In this document: piece by piece, positions 20,409 to 30,006 of the stretch | Layout: every line of letters starts with the position of its first letter | How positions within the stretch are numbered: position 1 is the first letter of the stretch | NCBI RefSeq assembly: GCF_029714425.1 | Contig: NZ_CP121668.1 | Coordinates: 1,819,501-1,883,500, forward strand | Origin: Bradyrhizobium sp. CB2312 | GTDB taxonomy: Bacteria > Pseudomonadota > Alphaproteobacteria > Rhizobiales > Xanthobacteraceae | Length of the DNA stretch: 64,000 nucleotides | Reading direction: 5' to 3' | Translations under genes and position numbers: made by a program | Notes under the pieces: model-generated | The model's input: only the letters and a program-made list of their open reading frames with translations | What the model was told of the DNA's origin: nothing | Databases searched by the model: none

Positions 20409-20534
20409 CTTGCTGCCTTGCTGCACGACCGGGGACGCCCGACGCCCTCAGAGTGTACTCTGCACCGTCGGTGAAAGCCCAGCCGATGAGGCCGCGGAAG
20501 GTGGTCGCGAAAGGAGCGCTGCCGATCACGGCTC

Positions 20535-21911
20535 TCAGGAAAGAGAAAGGGCGTCCCAGGTCTCAGCCAGCGCAGCTGCGAGTTCAGCTATGTGGGTATC
20601 TGCGTGATATGGCGACGGCGTGATGCGCAGCCGCTCCGTCCCACGCGGGACCGTCGGATAGTTAATCGGCTGGATATAGATGGCGTGACGCTGTAGAAGG
20701 CGATCGGCTGCCGCCTTACACAACTCCGCATCGCCGACAATCACAGGCACGATGTGGGTTCCGGTCGGGAGAACCGGAAGCCCGGCGGCTTGGAGCGCCT
20801 CTTTCGTTGCAGCGGCCTGTCGTTGGTGTGCTTCGCGCTCGGCAGACGAGTGTTTCAGGTAGCGAACAGATGCACGCGCTGCGGCGGCAATCGGTGGAGG
20901 GAGGGCGGTCGTGAAGATGAATCCGGGCGCGAAGCTGCGCACCGCATCGCAAATAGATCGCGACGCCGATATATAGCCGCCAATGCAGCCAAATCCCTTG
21001 GCGAGAGTACCCTCGATCACTGTCAAGCGGTGCATCACACCCTCGCGCTCGCTAATTCCGCCGCCGCGAGCGCCGTAGAGGCCGACAGCGTGAACCTCGT
21101 CAAGGTAGGTCATTGCCCCATACCGCTCGGCAATGTCGCAGATTGCGCCGATCGGCGCCACATCGCCGTCCATTGAGTAGACGGATTCGAACACGACGAG
21201 CTTGGGGCGGCTTCCCGCTTCGCGCAGCAAGGCCTCAAGGTGACTAAGATCGTTGTGGCGAAAAATCCGCTTTTCGCAGCCTGATTGACGGATGCCTTCG
21301 ATAATCGAATTGTGGTTGAATGCATCAGAAAAGATTACGCACTCTGGAATCAGCTTACCGATCGTGGATATGCTGGCCTGGTTCGATATGTAGCCAGATG
21401 TGAAGACGAGACTTGCCTCCTTGCCGTGCAGATCAGCAAGTTCGTCCTCTAAATCAACCAAAGGCGAACTATTTCCCGCGATGTTGCGAGTTCCACCCGC
21501 TCCTGCACCGCAGCGGCGTGCCGTGGCGGTCAGCGCGCCCACGACCTCCGGGTGTTGTCCCATGCCCAGATAATCATTCGAGCACCAAACCGTGATTTCA
21601 GTAACGGACCCGTCAGGGCGTCGCCATCTGGCGGTTGGGAAGCGACCGGAGACGCGTTCGATGTTAGCGAAGACGCGATAACGTTGTTCCCCGCGCAGGC
21701 GCTCAAGAGAAGCGTGGAAGTGACGTTCGTATGTTTCGGGCGAAAAATTGACGGCGCCCTTGAAGAAGGTCGCTGTGGGCCTCGTCAACGCTCTTTTCAT
21801 GCACAACATGTCCGCACACGAATGTGTGTCCGTACACGAATGTCCATTACCTGAGCTTCCGTGCGCAGGATCCTTCGCTTGACGCTCAGTCGATATGTCC
21901 AGATCTTCCAT
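20535..21911 (-). CDS. hemA: 5-aminolevulinate synthase with Cys/His-rich N-terminal extension
   Basis: 458 residues from the ATG at 21911 (GGGAAGG upstream). It condenses glycine and succinyl-CoA to 5-aminolevulinate, the first step of the C4 heme pathway. Family blocks: [42 protein letters not shown], the [10 protein letters not shown] region, and the PLP lysine in [12 protein letters not shown]. The synthase core begins near residue 54. The extension before it contains a tandem repeat ([11 protein letters not shown], residues 24-34) plus Cys37, not normal for rhizobial HemA and possibly binding metal or heme. The gene heads the hemA-ccmA-ccmB string. Confidence 0.95.
   Translation of the reverse strand: MEDLDISTERQAKDPAHGSSGNGHSCTDTHSCADMLCMKRALTRPTATFFKGAVNFSPETYERHFHASLERLRGEQRYRVFANIERVSGRFPTARWRRPDGSVTEITVWCSNDYLGMGQHPEVVGALTATARRCGAGAGGTRNIAGNSSPLVDLEDELADLHGKEASLVFTSGYISNQASISTIGKLIPECVIFSDAFNHNSIIEGIRQSGCEKRIFRHNDLSHLEALLREAGSRPKLVVFESVYSMDGDVAPIGAICDIAERYGAMTYLDEVHAVGLYGARGGGISEREGVMHRLTVIEGTLAKGFGCIGGYISASRSICDAVRSFAPGFIFTTALPPPIAAAARASVRYLKHSSAEREAHQRQAAATKEALQAAGLPVLPTGTHIVPVIVGDAELCKAAADRLLQRHAIYIQPINYPTVPRGTERLRITPSPYHADTHIAELAAALAETWDALSLS
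21801..21842 (-). repeat. 18-bp tandem repeat encoding HSC(T/A)D in hemA
   Basis: On the plus strand tgtccgcacacgaatg is followed by tgtgtccgtacacgaatg. The repeat unit keeps the hemA frame and encodes HSC-T/A-D twice. It is a local duplication that doubles a Cys/His motif in the ALAS extension. Confidence 0.7.
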
Positions 21912-22838
21912 GTCAACCTTCCCTATCCGTCTCTCGAGCATAGGTCGACCATAGCCCAACACGCAGAGCACTTCGCACTCGTCTCAGTTATGATTTTAAA
22001 ACCCTCCGGTTATGATCGAGCGCCGCTGCCTGAGGCAGCTCAGACCTAAGCTAAGCTCCTGCCGTTTTGAATGGTGGCGCACGCTGCCCGGGCGCAAAAT
22101 CCCTCTGGTCCCGACTTGGTCCCGAAAGCTAAGTCAACTGTACGGCCAGATCAGTAAGATCAGCGAGATGGTTCGTCGCTCACCGCACTCTAAGATGCCG
22201 CTCAGATTATAGTTCAAGCCGCTCGATGGCTGCCACCAGTGAAGAGTGGGGCGATCGTGTCATGCACCAATTTTGACGTAGGAGGCCTCTTCAGCGGTGG
22301 CGCGGCGAGGTGTGCCAGTCGAGACACTATGCCTTCTCGAAGCGGAGTGCCTTTGCCAACACGATGGACATTAGCTCGTAAGCTGCGGCGACACGACATT
22401 CGCTCAGAATAGGCAGAGGCAAGCCGCGAGCGAGCGGACGGCGCTAAAAGGGATTGAGTGATCGGAGCTCAGTATCGGCCGAGAAACTGCACTGGCCCCT
22501 TCCGTCGGATCACGTACGACATTTGGAATAACAAGAATTGGATACTCAATGGCCCAATCTGCAGATGAGCAACGCGTCTAGCTCATCAGCACCGACTGGA
22601 CATGGTCGTTAGTCGCAACTCACTCCGCCGCTCTGCGAAAGAACAGTAAGAGTCGATGATCAAACATCGAAAGTTCGAGTGCGTCATTTCCATCGGGCAT
22701 CGATTTTATGCCCCTTTGTTGCTTTCGCACTTGGGGATCCACGCCTAGTCTAATCAGCGCGTAGTTAACGAGACCACCTGCGCAGAAAATGCAGTCATTG
22801 CCTCATCGGCAATATCGAGCTGTCATAGGAGAGAGATT
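21912..22838. other. Divergent spacer hemA / P460, no gene seen
   Basis: This 0.9-kb spacer lies between hemA (leftward) and the first P460 gene (rightward), so it must hold both promoters. I looked for FixK/FNR-type TTGAT-N4-ATCAA boxes and found none. Short frames here have no motif. Confidence 0.5.
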
Positions 22839-23513
22839 ATGAGACGCACCGTACTGGCACTTTCCGCGGTCCTTGGCGTTGGCGCTCTAGCAACCGCAGC
22901 CTTCGCGCAGCAACCACAGCTTCCGCCACCCGACGATTGGCACGCCACCGGCCGCTATCTTCCTGAATACACGAAAGACGGGGACCTTATTCTGCCAAAA
23001 AACTTTCACGAATGGGTTTACGTTGGATCGCCACTGACGCCCAACTTTTTGAATCCGCCTCAAGCAAACTTCCCGGAATTTCATAACGTGTATATCGAGC
23101 CCGGTTCTTACGATATTTACAAGAAAACGGGCGTCTTCCCTGAAGGAACAATCTTCGTGAAGGAATTGCAGCTCATGCAGCCTGCCACCAATCCGGACGG
23201 TTCGAGTACCGCGCCATCGGGGAAAGGATTTTTCCCGGGGGCTTTCAACGGAGCTGATGTGACCGTCAAGGACACCGAGAGATATAAGGCAAGCGACGGT
23301 TGGGGCTATTTCAACTTCAATCACCATGAACCAAAAGCGGCCAGTGCTAAAGTCCGGCCGGTCGAGGAATGCGGCTACTGCCACATCGCAAGCGCGAAGC
23401 GAGATGACGTATGGACGCAGTTCTACGCGTTGCTCGACCAGGTGCCGCTACCGCCCGGCCAGAGTGGCTCCAAGAAAATGCCGCCCAGCGAGAATCCGTC
23501 TATCAAAAAGTAG
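22839..23513 (+). CDS. Cytochrome P460-family protein, copy 1
   Basis: 224 residues: signal peptide (about 1-23, ending AAFA-QQ), then a P460-type fold and one heme c site ECGYCH (Cys178, Cys181, His182). The block FPEGTIFVKEL holds Lys108, a candidate for the Lys-heme cross-link known in P460. That link is inferred, not shown. Family members oxidise hydroxylamine or bind NO in the periplasm. ATG 22839 follows ggagagag. The next gene encodes a paralogue 10 bp downstream. Confidence 0.9.
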   Translation: MRRTVLALSAVLGVGALATAAFAQQPQLPPPDDWHATGRYLPEYTKDGDLILPKNFHEWVYVGSPLTPNFLNPPQANFPEFHNVYIEPGSYDIYKKTGVFPEGTIFVKELQLMQPATNPDGSSTAPSGKGFFPGAFNGADVTVKDTERYKASDGWGYFNFNHHEPKAASAKVRPVEECGYCHIASAKRDDVWTQFYALLDQVPLPPGQSGSKKMPPSENPSIKK

Positions 23514-23523
23514 GACACCCGTA

Positions 23524-24093
23524 ATGAAAAGTCTCAGAAGTGCGGCCCTGGCGTCCGCATCGTTCATCGCTGTGGCCGCCGGGTGCCTCGTAACGCAACT
23601 CGTACCGAGCCAGGCCGCTCCTGCGCAGGAGCAACTCGTTGACGGGTCAGGCAACATGCATATTCCGAAGGACTATCGAACGACCTACGAATTCCTCGGG
23701 AGCTGGTCTGTTGCAGGTGACAAAGGCGCTAAGGAGATGCACGTGGTCTACGCGTCGCCCGGAACTGCGGCGGCCTATCGGGCGAGTGGCAAATTTCCCG
23801 ATGGTTCGATCCTGGTGAAGGAAGTGTACGCCGCGGCCACGTCGGATATGACGACTGGGACCGTTAGCCATCAACAAAGCCTCAAAGGATGGTTCATGAT
23901 GGTGAAGGACGGCAAGAACAGCCACCCCGATAATAAGTTGTGGGGCAATGGTTGGGGCTGGTCCTGGTTTAATGCGGATGACCGGATGAAAACGAGCTCA
24001 ACGAACTTCCAATCAGACTGTCTAGGTTGCCACATCCCTGCCAAAGCGACCGACTGGATCTATGTTCAAGGCTATCCCGGCCTCAAAAAGTGA
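23524..24093 (+). CDS. Cytochrome P460-family protein, copy 2
   Basis: 189 residues starting at ATG 23524; the open frame extends upstream into copy 1, but the signal peptide begins here. Heme c site DCLGCH (Cys156, Cys159, His160). FPDGSILVKEV with Lys99 aligns with the equivalent block of copy 1. Both copies share the DGWGYFNF / NGWGWSWF block. The two differ strongly elsewhere, so the duplication is old. Probably a periplasmic partner of, or alternative to, copy 1. Confidence 0.9.
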   Translation: MKSLRSAALASASFIAVAAGCLVTQLVPSQAAPAQEQLVDGSGNMHIPKDYRTTYEFLGSWSVAGDKGAKEMHVVYASPGTAAAYRASGKFPDGSILVKEVYAAATSDMTTGTVSHQQSLKGWFMMVKDGKNSHPDNKLWGNGWGWSWFNADDRMKTSSTNFQSDCLGCHIPAKATDWIYVQGYPGLKK

Positions 24094-24161
24094 CAGGCTG
24101 TCGGCGAACCTGCTTCAATATCACCTGTGCAAAACCAAACTGAATGCAAAGAGGTAGCGTC

Positions 24162-25256
24162 ATGAAGCCCAGCGAGAGGCTCGTCAGATGCGTTTGCGGA
24201 TCGATGGTGATGTTTGTGACGGCATTTTCGACACCTCATGTAAGTCTAGCGGCTGATACAGCCGCTGGCAAAATGATCACGAAGCAATTTCTTACGTCGG
24301 GCCAGGTGGACCTGGTACGAGAGGTGGTGACGCTACCGCTCCATCGCGGCCGTCTTGCGTCGGGAGAGACCGTTTGGTTCGTGCTCACCGACGTAAGCGA
24401 TTACGCTACTTCGAAAGAGATGGGGCTTACGTGGGCGCCGAGTCTCGCTGATGCCAAGGACCTGAAGAGCACACGGGTTGCGGAAATGGACGATTCGGGT
24501 AACTTCAGATTTGAATCAGGGCGGGTCGATTTCTCGCCTTCGCAGAAGTTGGTCGGAGGGGACGCGCCCAACTATTTTCCTCCTAAGACAGCCCGAGCCG
24601 GATCTGTTGGGGATGCGAACTACAGCCCACTGGTGCGGGTGGCCAATCGTATGAATATTGTTTTCAATGCGCCGATCATCGCGTTCGATGTCGGGCCGGA
24701 TAAAATTTCATTCTGCAACGGCAGCCCTGACTACTCCGTGGTGACAGACTCCGTAGCAAGCATCTGTCCTGATAAGGGCACTGTCGACTTGAAACTCCGG
24801 TCTGGATTCGCGAACGGAAAACACCTGCGTTATCTTAGTTTTGACGCAAATTCCGAGGAGTCCGCGACCCTTGAGGCGTCCACCTTTGCGCCTGCGGAAA
24901 GCGACATTCTTCAGAGCGGTGCGATTGAGGTGATCTATACGATTTTGAATGGCAGCATGGGGACGAAAGATCCCAATCGCCAGGGACTCAACAGTGCCAT
25001 CAGGGGAGAGGGGCCTTCGCTCGACATCCTCGCGCACTTCACTGAGATCAGCGCCGGATACTCCCCGATGTGGGACGTACGACTAGCCGAGTGGACCAAT
25101 GAAGCTATCGCGAAGGATCAAAGGAAACTGATCACTGACGGCGACGATCTTGAATCCAAAAGTGCGGCGGGCTTACTGGTGAGCCCTGCGGGAGGGCCGG
25201 TGAAGACGACGGGAAATCTAGTGAATTGTCCGGTTGTAGGCTTCACCAATGAATAG
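24162..25256 (+). CDS. Secreted protein of unknown function
   Basis: 364 residues from ATG 24162 with agaggt six bases before; the frame begins 18 bases earlier. A signal peptide (about 1-31, ending VSLA-AD) precedes a mostly beta-predicted body. I do not recognise a family. Motifs seen: VREVVTLPLHRGRL, ETVWFVLTDVSD, NIVFNAPIIAFDV. It follows the P460 pair by 68 bp on the same strand, so a periplasmic role with them is plausible. Confidence 0.8.
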   Translation: MKPSERLVRCVCGSMVMFVTAFSTPHVSLAADTAAGKMITKQFLTSGQVDLVREVVTLPLHRGRLASGETVWFVLTDVSDYATSKEMGLTWAPSLADAKDLKSTRVAEMDDSGNFRFESGRVDFSPSQKLVGGDAPNYFPPKTARAGSVGDANYSPLVRVANRMNIVFNAPIIAFDVGPDKISFCNGSPDYSVVTDSVASICPDKGTVDLKLRSGFANGKHLRYLSFDANSEESATLEASTFAPAESDILQSGAIEVIYTILNGSMGTKDPNRQGLNSAIRGEGPSLDILAHFTEISAGYSPMWDVRLAEWTNEAIAKDQRKLITDGDDLESKSAAGLLVSPAGGPVKTTGNLVNCPVVGFTNE

Positions 25257-25950
25257 CCGCCCGACCGCATAATTGCGGCTCCCCTGCGAATGCGAGGAGC
25301 GCAATGTCTCTTCGCCACTGAGGCTTCCCTTCCAATCGCCGCGCGCCACGGCCATGCCATACTGCAGGGTTTATGCTCCGGCGGGCCTCGCGACTGGTGG
25401 CTCGCGAAAGACGGGTGCCGTTGATCTCGGTCCACGCATAGCTAGGCATAAGCGCCAGCAGCTCGATACCAACGGACGCTGCGGGGTCGGTCGGCAGTCG
25501 GGGCGGCGACGCGTGTGGCGCCGTCGCTCCGGCCTCGCCAGTCACAGAGGACCGCGGGGCGACGACTCAAGAGCCGTTTTAGCGCCACATGCCGCAGGCG
25601 AGGTCCGTATCGCTCCGGAGCCCGATGAGCCCTGTCGATCGTTTCGACCCTGGTCTGTGGTGATGCCGGTCGCTGAACAGGCCGCGCCCGAGAATGTCTT
25701 AGTAAGAACCGGATGGAACGTGCAGGGTTCATCGAAAAGGCTGTAGCCCTTCAGGTCGCCTCAAGTGAGCAGGCTAGGATGCTCTAATTGCCAGTCCGCG
25801 AGGCTCGCATCTCTCGCATCGATGCACGTACGTTCGCGCTGCGAAGGAGGTTGGTCCAGCCTCTCGCCCGTTTGCTGGACCTGGGCTCGCGGCGACATCA
25901 CGCGGCCGCGGCGAGAGCGCGTACGAACAGCTGCGGTGTGGCGCGAAAGT
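25257..25950. other. Intergenic, no gene seen
   Basis: A GC-rich 0.7-kb region between the secreted-protein gene and bacterioferritin, which ends toward it. Overlapping frames on both strands show no domain and no ribosome sites. A decayed gene is possible. Confidence 0.45.
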
Positions 25951-26439
25951 TCAGTGCTCTTCGGTCTTGAGCTCACCGACATGCTTCTGGGTGTAAAGTT
26001 CGAGCCCGATGCGGTTGATCAAATCAAGCTGTGTCTCGAGGAAATCGATATGGTGGTCCTCGTCCGTCGTCAGGTTCTCGAACAGGTCGCGGGTGACATA
26101 ATCCTTCACGGAATGACAATGCGTCGCCGCCTCTTGGTACAGCGCCCGCGCGCTCATCTCGGTGGCGAGATAGCAATCGACGATTTCCTTGCCGTTCTGG
26201 CCGATCCGCAACGGATCGAGCACCTGCATGTTGGGAAAGCCTTCGAGGAAGATTATCCGGTCGGCGATGCGGTCAGCGTGATGCATCTCCTCGATCGATT
26301 CTTTGCGCCAAACATTGGCCATCTCCAAGAGGCCCCAATTGGCCAGCAGGCGGTAATGCAGCCAGTACTGGTTGAGGGCGGTGAGCTCGTGACGCAGCCC
26401 CTTGTTAAGATACTCGATGACTCTGGGGTCGCCCTGCAT
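25951..26439 (-). CDS. bfr: Bacterioferritin
   Basis: 162 residues from ATG 26439 with GAGG six bases before; the longer frame to 26544 lacks a site. The protein starts MQGDPRVIEYLNKGL as in known Bfr. Ferroxidase ligands Glu18, Glu51, His54, Glu94, Glu127 and His130 and the inter-subunit heme ligand Met52 are all present. It stores iron as a 24-mer with heme b in the cytoplasm. Its place next to heme and cytochrome genes fits an iron buffer for the module. Confidence 0.97.
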   Translation of the reverse strand: MQGDPRVIEYLNKGLRHELTALNQYWLHYRLLANWGLLEMANVWRKESIEEMHHADRIADRIIFLEGFPNMQVLDPLRIGQNGKEIVDCYLATEMSARALYQEAATHCHSVKDYVTRDLFENLTTDEDHHIDFLETQLDLINRIGLELYTQKHVGELKTEEH

Positions 26440-26850
26440 GATGGCCTCGAAGGCTTGACGGGGTCTCGGCCATTTTAGCTTAGAGCGCTCCTGAGTAAAA
26501 TCGAGCGAGCAGGTATCCGCCCAGGGCACGAGACTAAGAGGCATCTGTCCCGCAAATCCAGGGAACTTTGGCTCTGCGGGCGCGATTGTCGCTCATCCAG
26601 CGGTCATCCATGATCTTTGCGGGCAGCCGGCCTGGCAGGCCGTGCGCGTTCTGTAAGCCGCAAGGATGATGGTTTTAAGGGGGCGCACTGAGAGACCGCA
26701 TTCGGAGCGGCAGCCGGGGTAGCAGGATCTATTCGGCATCGCGGTGCATCCTCGTCAAAAGTTTCAAAGAAGCTGGCGGCCATTGAACGGCGCCCTCCAT
26801 GGGAAGAGAGCCTTGAGCGCTAATGTCTGGAATCAGCTGAATCTGTATGG
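26440..26850. other. Intergenic upstream of bfr, no gene seen
   Basis: Contains the bfr promoter region and the 3' side of the pseudo-caspase gene. I found no obvious Irr/ICE or Fur box by eye. Confidence 0.45.
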
Positions 26851-27714
26851 TCACTGGTGACCACTAGCCGCAGAGCCGACGGAGTACGCCGGAGCGCCGC
26901 TCTGCGCCGGCGAAAGATGGAAACTCTCGGTTAGCGTAGATGACACGACTGGAGTCTGTTGGCCCTGAGTAGCAGCCACCACAGCGTTTCGAGCATCATT
27001 GAAGACCTCCTTGATCTCCCTCGAGGCTTTCATCTGCATAAGAAGAGCATTCATCAGCTGACTATGCAGTCCTTTAGGGTCTTCAACTACTTCTCCAGGA
27101 CCGGCTGAGCTCAGGACAAGCGCGTTCTCGGCCGGTGGAATGGGTGCTAGCCCATGTGAATAAGTCCTAAAGCGTCGCTCGTACGGATTGCGGCGTGAGG
27201 CTTCAATGACTGCGAGCCTGACGCGTGCTCCCGAAGTTCTGAGTTGTGAAAGGAGGCGGTCGATGCTTACGCCTTGTCGACGAACATCCTCTTCACTCCA
27301 AATCGTCGCATCGATAGGGATTAGGTAATTCTGTCCGTCAGACTGGATGCCGTAACCTCCGAAATAAACCAACACAACTGAGTTCGAATGCAGTCGTTTT
27401 CTTAGATGATCGATTGCGCGGGTCATTCCGAGACGCGTCGTATTCTCAAGTGCATAGACAAAAAAGCCGTCCTCGCGAAGAGCATTTGTCAAGGCATCCG
27501 CATCGCGTGTTATTTGGGGAAGAGGAAAGTCCGCATCGGGATAGGCTGAATTGCCAATCACCAACGCCAGTCGACTAGTATCGGGGGGCGTGGCGTCGCC
27601 CGGCTGGATGGACTCGCTCATGGACCGAGGTGTCTGCGGCCGCATTGCCCCGTCGGAAGCGGCTGAGAGCAAGCTAAGCAGGACGGCAACGCTAGCTAGT
27701 TTGGGAGATCTCAT
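26851..27714 (-). CDS. Secreted caspase-like protein lacking the catalytic dyad
   Basis: 287 residues with a signal peptide (about 1-23). The p20-like fold of peptidase family C14 is clear: LALVIGNSAYPDADFPLPQ, RDADALTNALREDGFFV, and the strand VLVYFGGYGIQSDGQNYLIP. The catalytic His of the usual AGHG motif is Tyr121 (GGYG). The catalytic Cys of the usual DACRNNP motif is Ser173 (EASRRNP). Both dyad residues are lost while the scaffold and length are kept, so it is likely a pseudoenzyme rather than a decayed gene. It probably acts in the periplasm by binding. Confidence 0.88.
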   Translation of the reverse strand: MRSPKLASVAVLLSLLSAASDGAMRPQTPRSMSESIQPGDATPPDTSRLALVIGNSAYPDADFPLPQITRDADALTNALREDGFFVYALENTTRLGMTRAIDHLRKRLHSNSVVLVYFGGYGIQSDGQNYLIPIDATIWSEEDVRRQGVSIDRLLSQLRTSGARVRLAVIEASRRNPYERRFRTYSHGLAPIPPAENALVLSSAGPGEVVEDPKGLHSQLMNALLMQMKASREIKEVFNDARNAVVAATQGQQTPVVSSTLTESFHLSPAQSGAPAYSVGSAASGHQ

Positions 27715-27819
27715 TCCATTATGGTCTCCGGCTCACCGAAGAACATTCGTCCGGTAAGATGGCATAGCGGCAATAGCGTTCCGGCCAGAGTCGAGTAGGC
27801 GCGTGGCGAGATTGCGTCT

Positions 27820-28299
27820 TCAATTACGTTGTGCCGACCAGTAGCCTGAGCAGCGCGCTGATCCTGAGTGGCCGCTCCAGGTTCCTCGACCGGTGGTCGC
27901 GAACAGTTTGCCAGTACCCGCGGCATATTTGTCGTGGACTGTCACGGAGGCGCGAACTGCGCCCGACTTCGCGACGTAACCCCGAAGCTTCACGAGATTT
28001 GGATGAGTAACAATCCCGTTGGTCACGTCGACAGTAAAACCGTAGCTGGAATCGCAGGTTCCTCGTTGCGTCACAAAGACGAGGTCCCAGGAGCCGTCGT
28101 AGGCCGAGCGACCGTATGCTGCCGGTTCAAGAGGATGACCAGGCCGCACCCTTAAGCGCTCATCCGTCGTCAATGGCGGTATGGCCGCTTTGATGGACGT
28201 ACTAACAATTGGGGCAGCTGACGATTTGGACGACGCGGCAATTGCGATCGGAATCACAAGTGCGAGCGCAGACGTGCAAATGCGAAATCGAGCGTTCAT
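27820..28299 (-). CDS. Small secreted protein of unknown function
   Basis: 159 residues from ATG 28299. Signal peptide about 1-28, then a Cys-containing beta-rich domain with YDGSWDLVFVTQRGTCDSSYGF and GRGTWSGHSGSARCSGYWSA (a Cys pair). I think this family recurs in Bradyrhizobium and relatives, with no assigned role. The OxyR-type box at 28360-28396 lies directly upstream, and its conserved CATTCT element leaves a leader of only about 24 bases. Confidence 0.82.
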   Translation of the reverse strand: MNARFRICTSALALVIPIAIAASSKSSAAPIVSTSIKAAIPPLTTDERLRVRPGHPLEPAAYGRSAYDGSWDLVFVTQRGTCDSSYGFTVDVTNGIVTHPNLVKLRGYVAKSGAVRASVTVHDKYAAGTGKLFATTGRGTWSGHSGSARCSGYWSAQRN

Positions 28300-28359
28300 G
28301 GCAAATCCTATTAGAGTTGAACTCTGCGGGAGAATGACATTGCAGCTCGGGCCAGTGAA

Positions 28360-28396
28360 ATCACCTCTCGCCATGAAGTCGATAGACGACCATTAT
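28360..28396 (-). promoter_or_regulatory. OxyR-type four-half-site box (copy a)
   Basis: Read on the minus strand: ATAA-N7-CTAT-N7-ATGG-N7-TGAT, the exact 4-7-4-7-4-7-4 spacing of a full OxyR site. A conserved CATTCT follows 23 bases later (28331-28336 on the complement) as a candidate -10. It is upstream of the secreted-protein gene at 27820-28299. Confidence 0.65.
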
Positions 28397-28798
28397 TGGC
28401 GGACCGCTAGAGTCCAAGGGAGCCCAGCGCGATGGCGCCGCTAGCTGAGGAAATTTGTCGCGCGCATTGGCATTGGTCCCTGGTCGCGGTCGGGCTTCTG
28501 CTTCGCCCGATGTCATCGGCCTCCTTATATTCGTGCGAGTGGGGAACCGCGAAGTAAGGGTAGGTCGCCGCAAATGCTCTGCCGCACTGGCAATCGCGCT
28601 TCCGACCGCGGCGGGGACGGGCGGGCGCTTTTTGGCTAACGAGACGCCCACGGCACCATTGCTATTGCTGAGACTCGGAACCCGCGGCAAAGGATCGTCG
28701 CGTGAACACCCCTTCTTGGTCGCGAAGAGTTCTACCGGACCGAGGCGACTAGGTGCAGCTGGCGCCCGCCGCACGCCGCACGCTTCTGAGCTATTCCG

Positions 28799-28835
28799 AT
28801 AACACTCGGCTATCGACTTTATGGCGAGAGGTGAT
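28799..28835 (+). promoter_or_regulatory. OxyR-type four-half-site box (copy b)
   Basis: ATAA-N7-CTAT-N7-ATGG-N7-TGAT, identical to copy a at every half-site. CAATCT at 28859-28864 takes the place of CATTCT. It precedes the orphan histidine kinase, divergent from copy a. The 400 bases between the two boxes hold no gene. Confidence 0.65.
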
Positions 28836-28944
28836 TTTAGTTTCCGCCGTCGTTGGCCCAATCTAGATGCATCGTCGCCCGTCCCCGGCTGCGACTGGAG
28901 TTGCCGACGTTATCTCGAACGATCCGATGCCAGGAGATCCCGAA

Positions 28945-29976
28945 ATGCACATCGGCGAGACAATCCCCGGCGCCGTCGAGCGCCCGCCGCTGGAGGACGT
29001 GGTCGTGCTCGTGGACGGATGCGGTGTTGCGGTTGGAGTGGAGCGTGCGGTCAGAAGGATGAGCTGCGTGCACGATGATGGTGGCGGCCGCTCATTTAGA
29101 TGTGTGGAGATCCAAGTCGTCGGGTCCGACGGCGAGGTATCGGGGATTTTGCGCCATACCGATCCGCCGTGCGAGGCGCGAGGCGCCGTCGGGGGGACAA
29201 TGGCGGAGACGATAGCGGACGTGAGGCAGTTCGTTCACGACATTAATAATCTTCTCACCGTCATCGGGAGCGGTCTGCGGGAAATCGAGCGTCAGAGCGA
29301 TGCTGCATACCGGAGGGCCATCGTCGATAAAATGCAGGATGCGATCACACGAAGCGCGTCGCTTAGCCGGCAGCTCCTTGACGCAGCGAGGCCGCGCCCA
29401 AAGTCTAATGGTACAACAGGCAGTCAGCTCGCAGTGATAGCGGGGACGCTTGACGGGGTATTGCATCCAGACGTTTCCGTCCGCACGGAAATCGTCCCTG
29501 CGTTATGGACCTTCAATGCCGACGCGGAAGAGCTGTACTTCGCCTTGCTCAATCTCTGCCGAAACTCGGCCGATGCAATGCCAACCGGCGGCGTGATTAC
29601 TGTCGCGGCGCGGAATTTCGAGCCTTCCACCGACACTGCCGGAGAGTTTGTCGAGATTGTCGTCGCCGACCATGGAGAGGGCATGCCCGAGAATGTCCTT
29701 TCGCAGGCCTTCACCCCATACTTCACGACAAAGCTCAAAGGTAGCGGGACCGGACTCGGACTCCCACAGGTCCGGCACTTCGCTGAGAGACAAGGTGGCG
29801 CGGTCTGGATAGAGAGCGAGCCTGGTGCCGGAACGGTGGTGCGCCTCTTCCTGCCGCGCGTGCAGCCAACTGGGCTCTCCTGCAGCGTCGTCGAAACAAG
29901 GATTTTATACACACCGTCAACCGGTGGTGGCGTATTCCGAACCTTCAACACCGCGACGGCCGCGCCAAGGTCGTAG
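28945..29976 (+). CDS. Orphan histidine kinase
   Basis: 343 residues from ATG 28945 (AGGAG eight bases before). The in-frame ATG at 28867 has no site and would fall at or before the predicted transcript start. The variable N-terminus (~85 residues) has no recognised sensor. The kinase core has an H box with FVHDINNLLTVI, N box LLNLCRNSADAMP, G1 VADHGEGMP and G2 SGTGLGL. No membrane span is seen, so it is cytoplasmic. No response regulator is adjacent. Confidence 0.9.
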   Translation: MHIGETIPGAVERPPLEDVVVLVDGCGVAVGVERAVRRMSCVHDDGGGRSFRCVEIQVVGSDGEVSGILRHTDPPCEARGAVGGTMAETIADVRQFVHDINNLLTVIGSGLREIERQSDAAYRRAIVDKMQDAITRSASLSRQLLDAARPRPKSNGTTGSQLAVIAGTLDGVLHPDVSVRTEIVPALWTFNADAEELYFALLNLCRNSADAMPTGGVITVAARNFEPSTDTAGEFVEIVVADHGEGMPENVLSQAFTPYFTTKLKGSGTGLGLPQVRHFAERQGGAVWIESEPGAGTVVRLFLPRVQPTGLSCSVVETRILYTPSTGGGVFRTFNTATAAPRS

Positions 29977-30006
29977 CCAGGCGCGAACACTCGGGACCGC
30001 GCAGCG

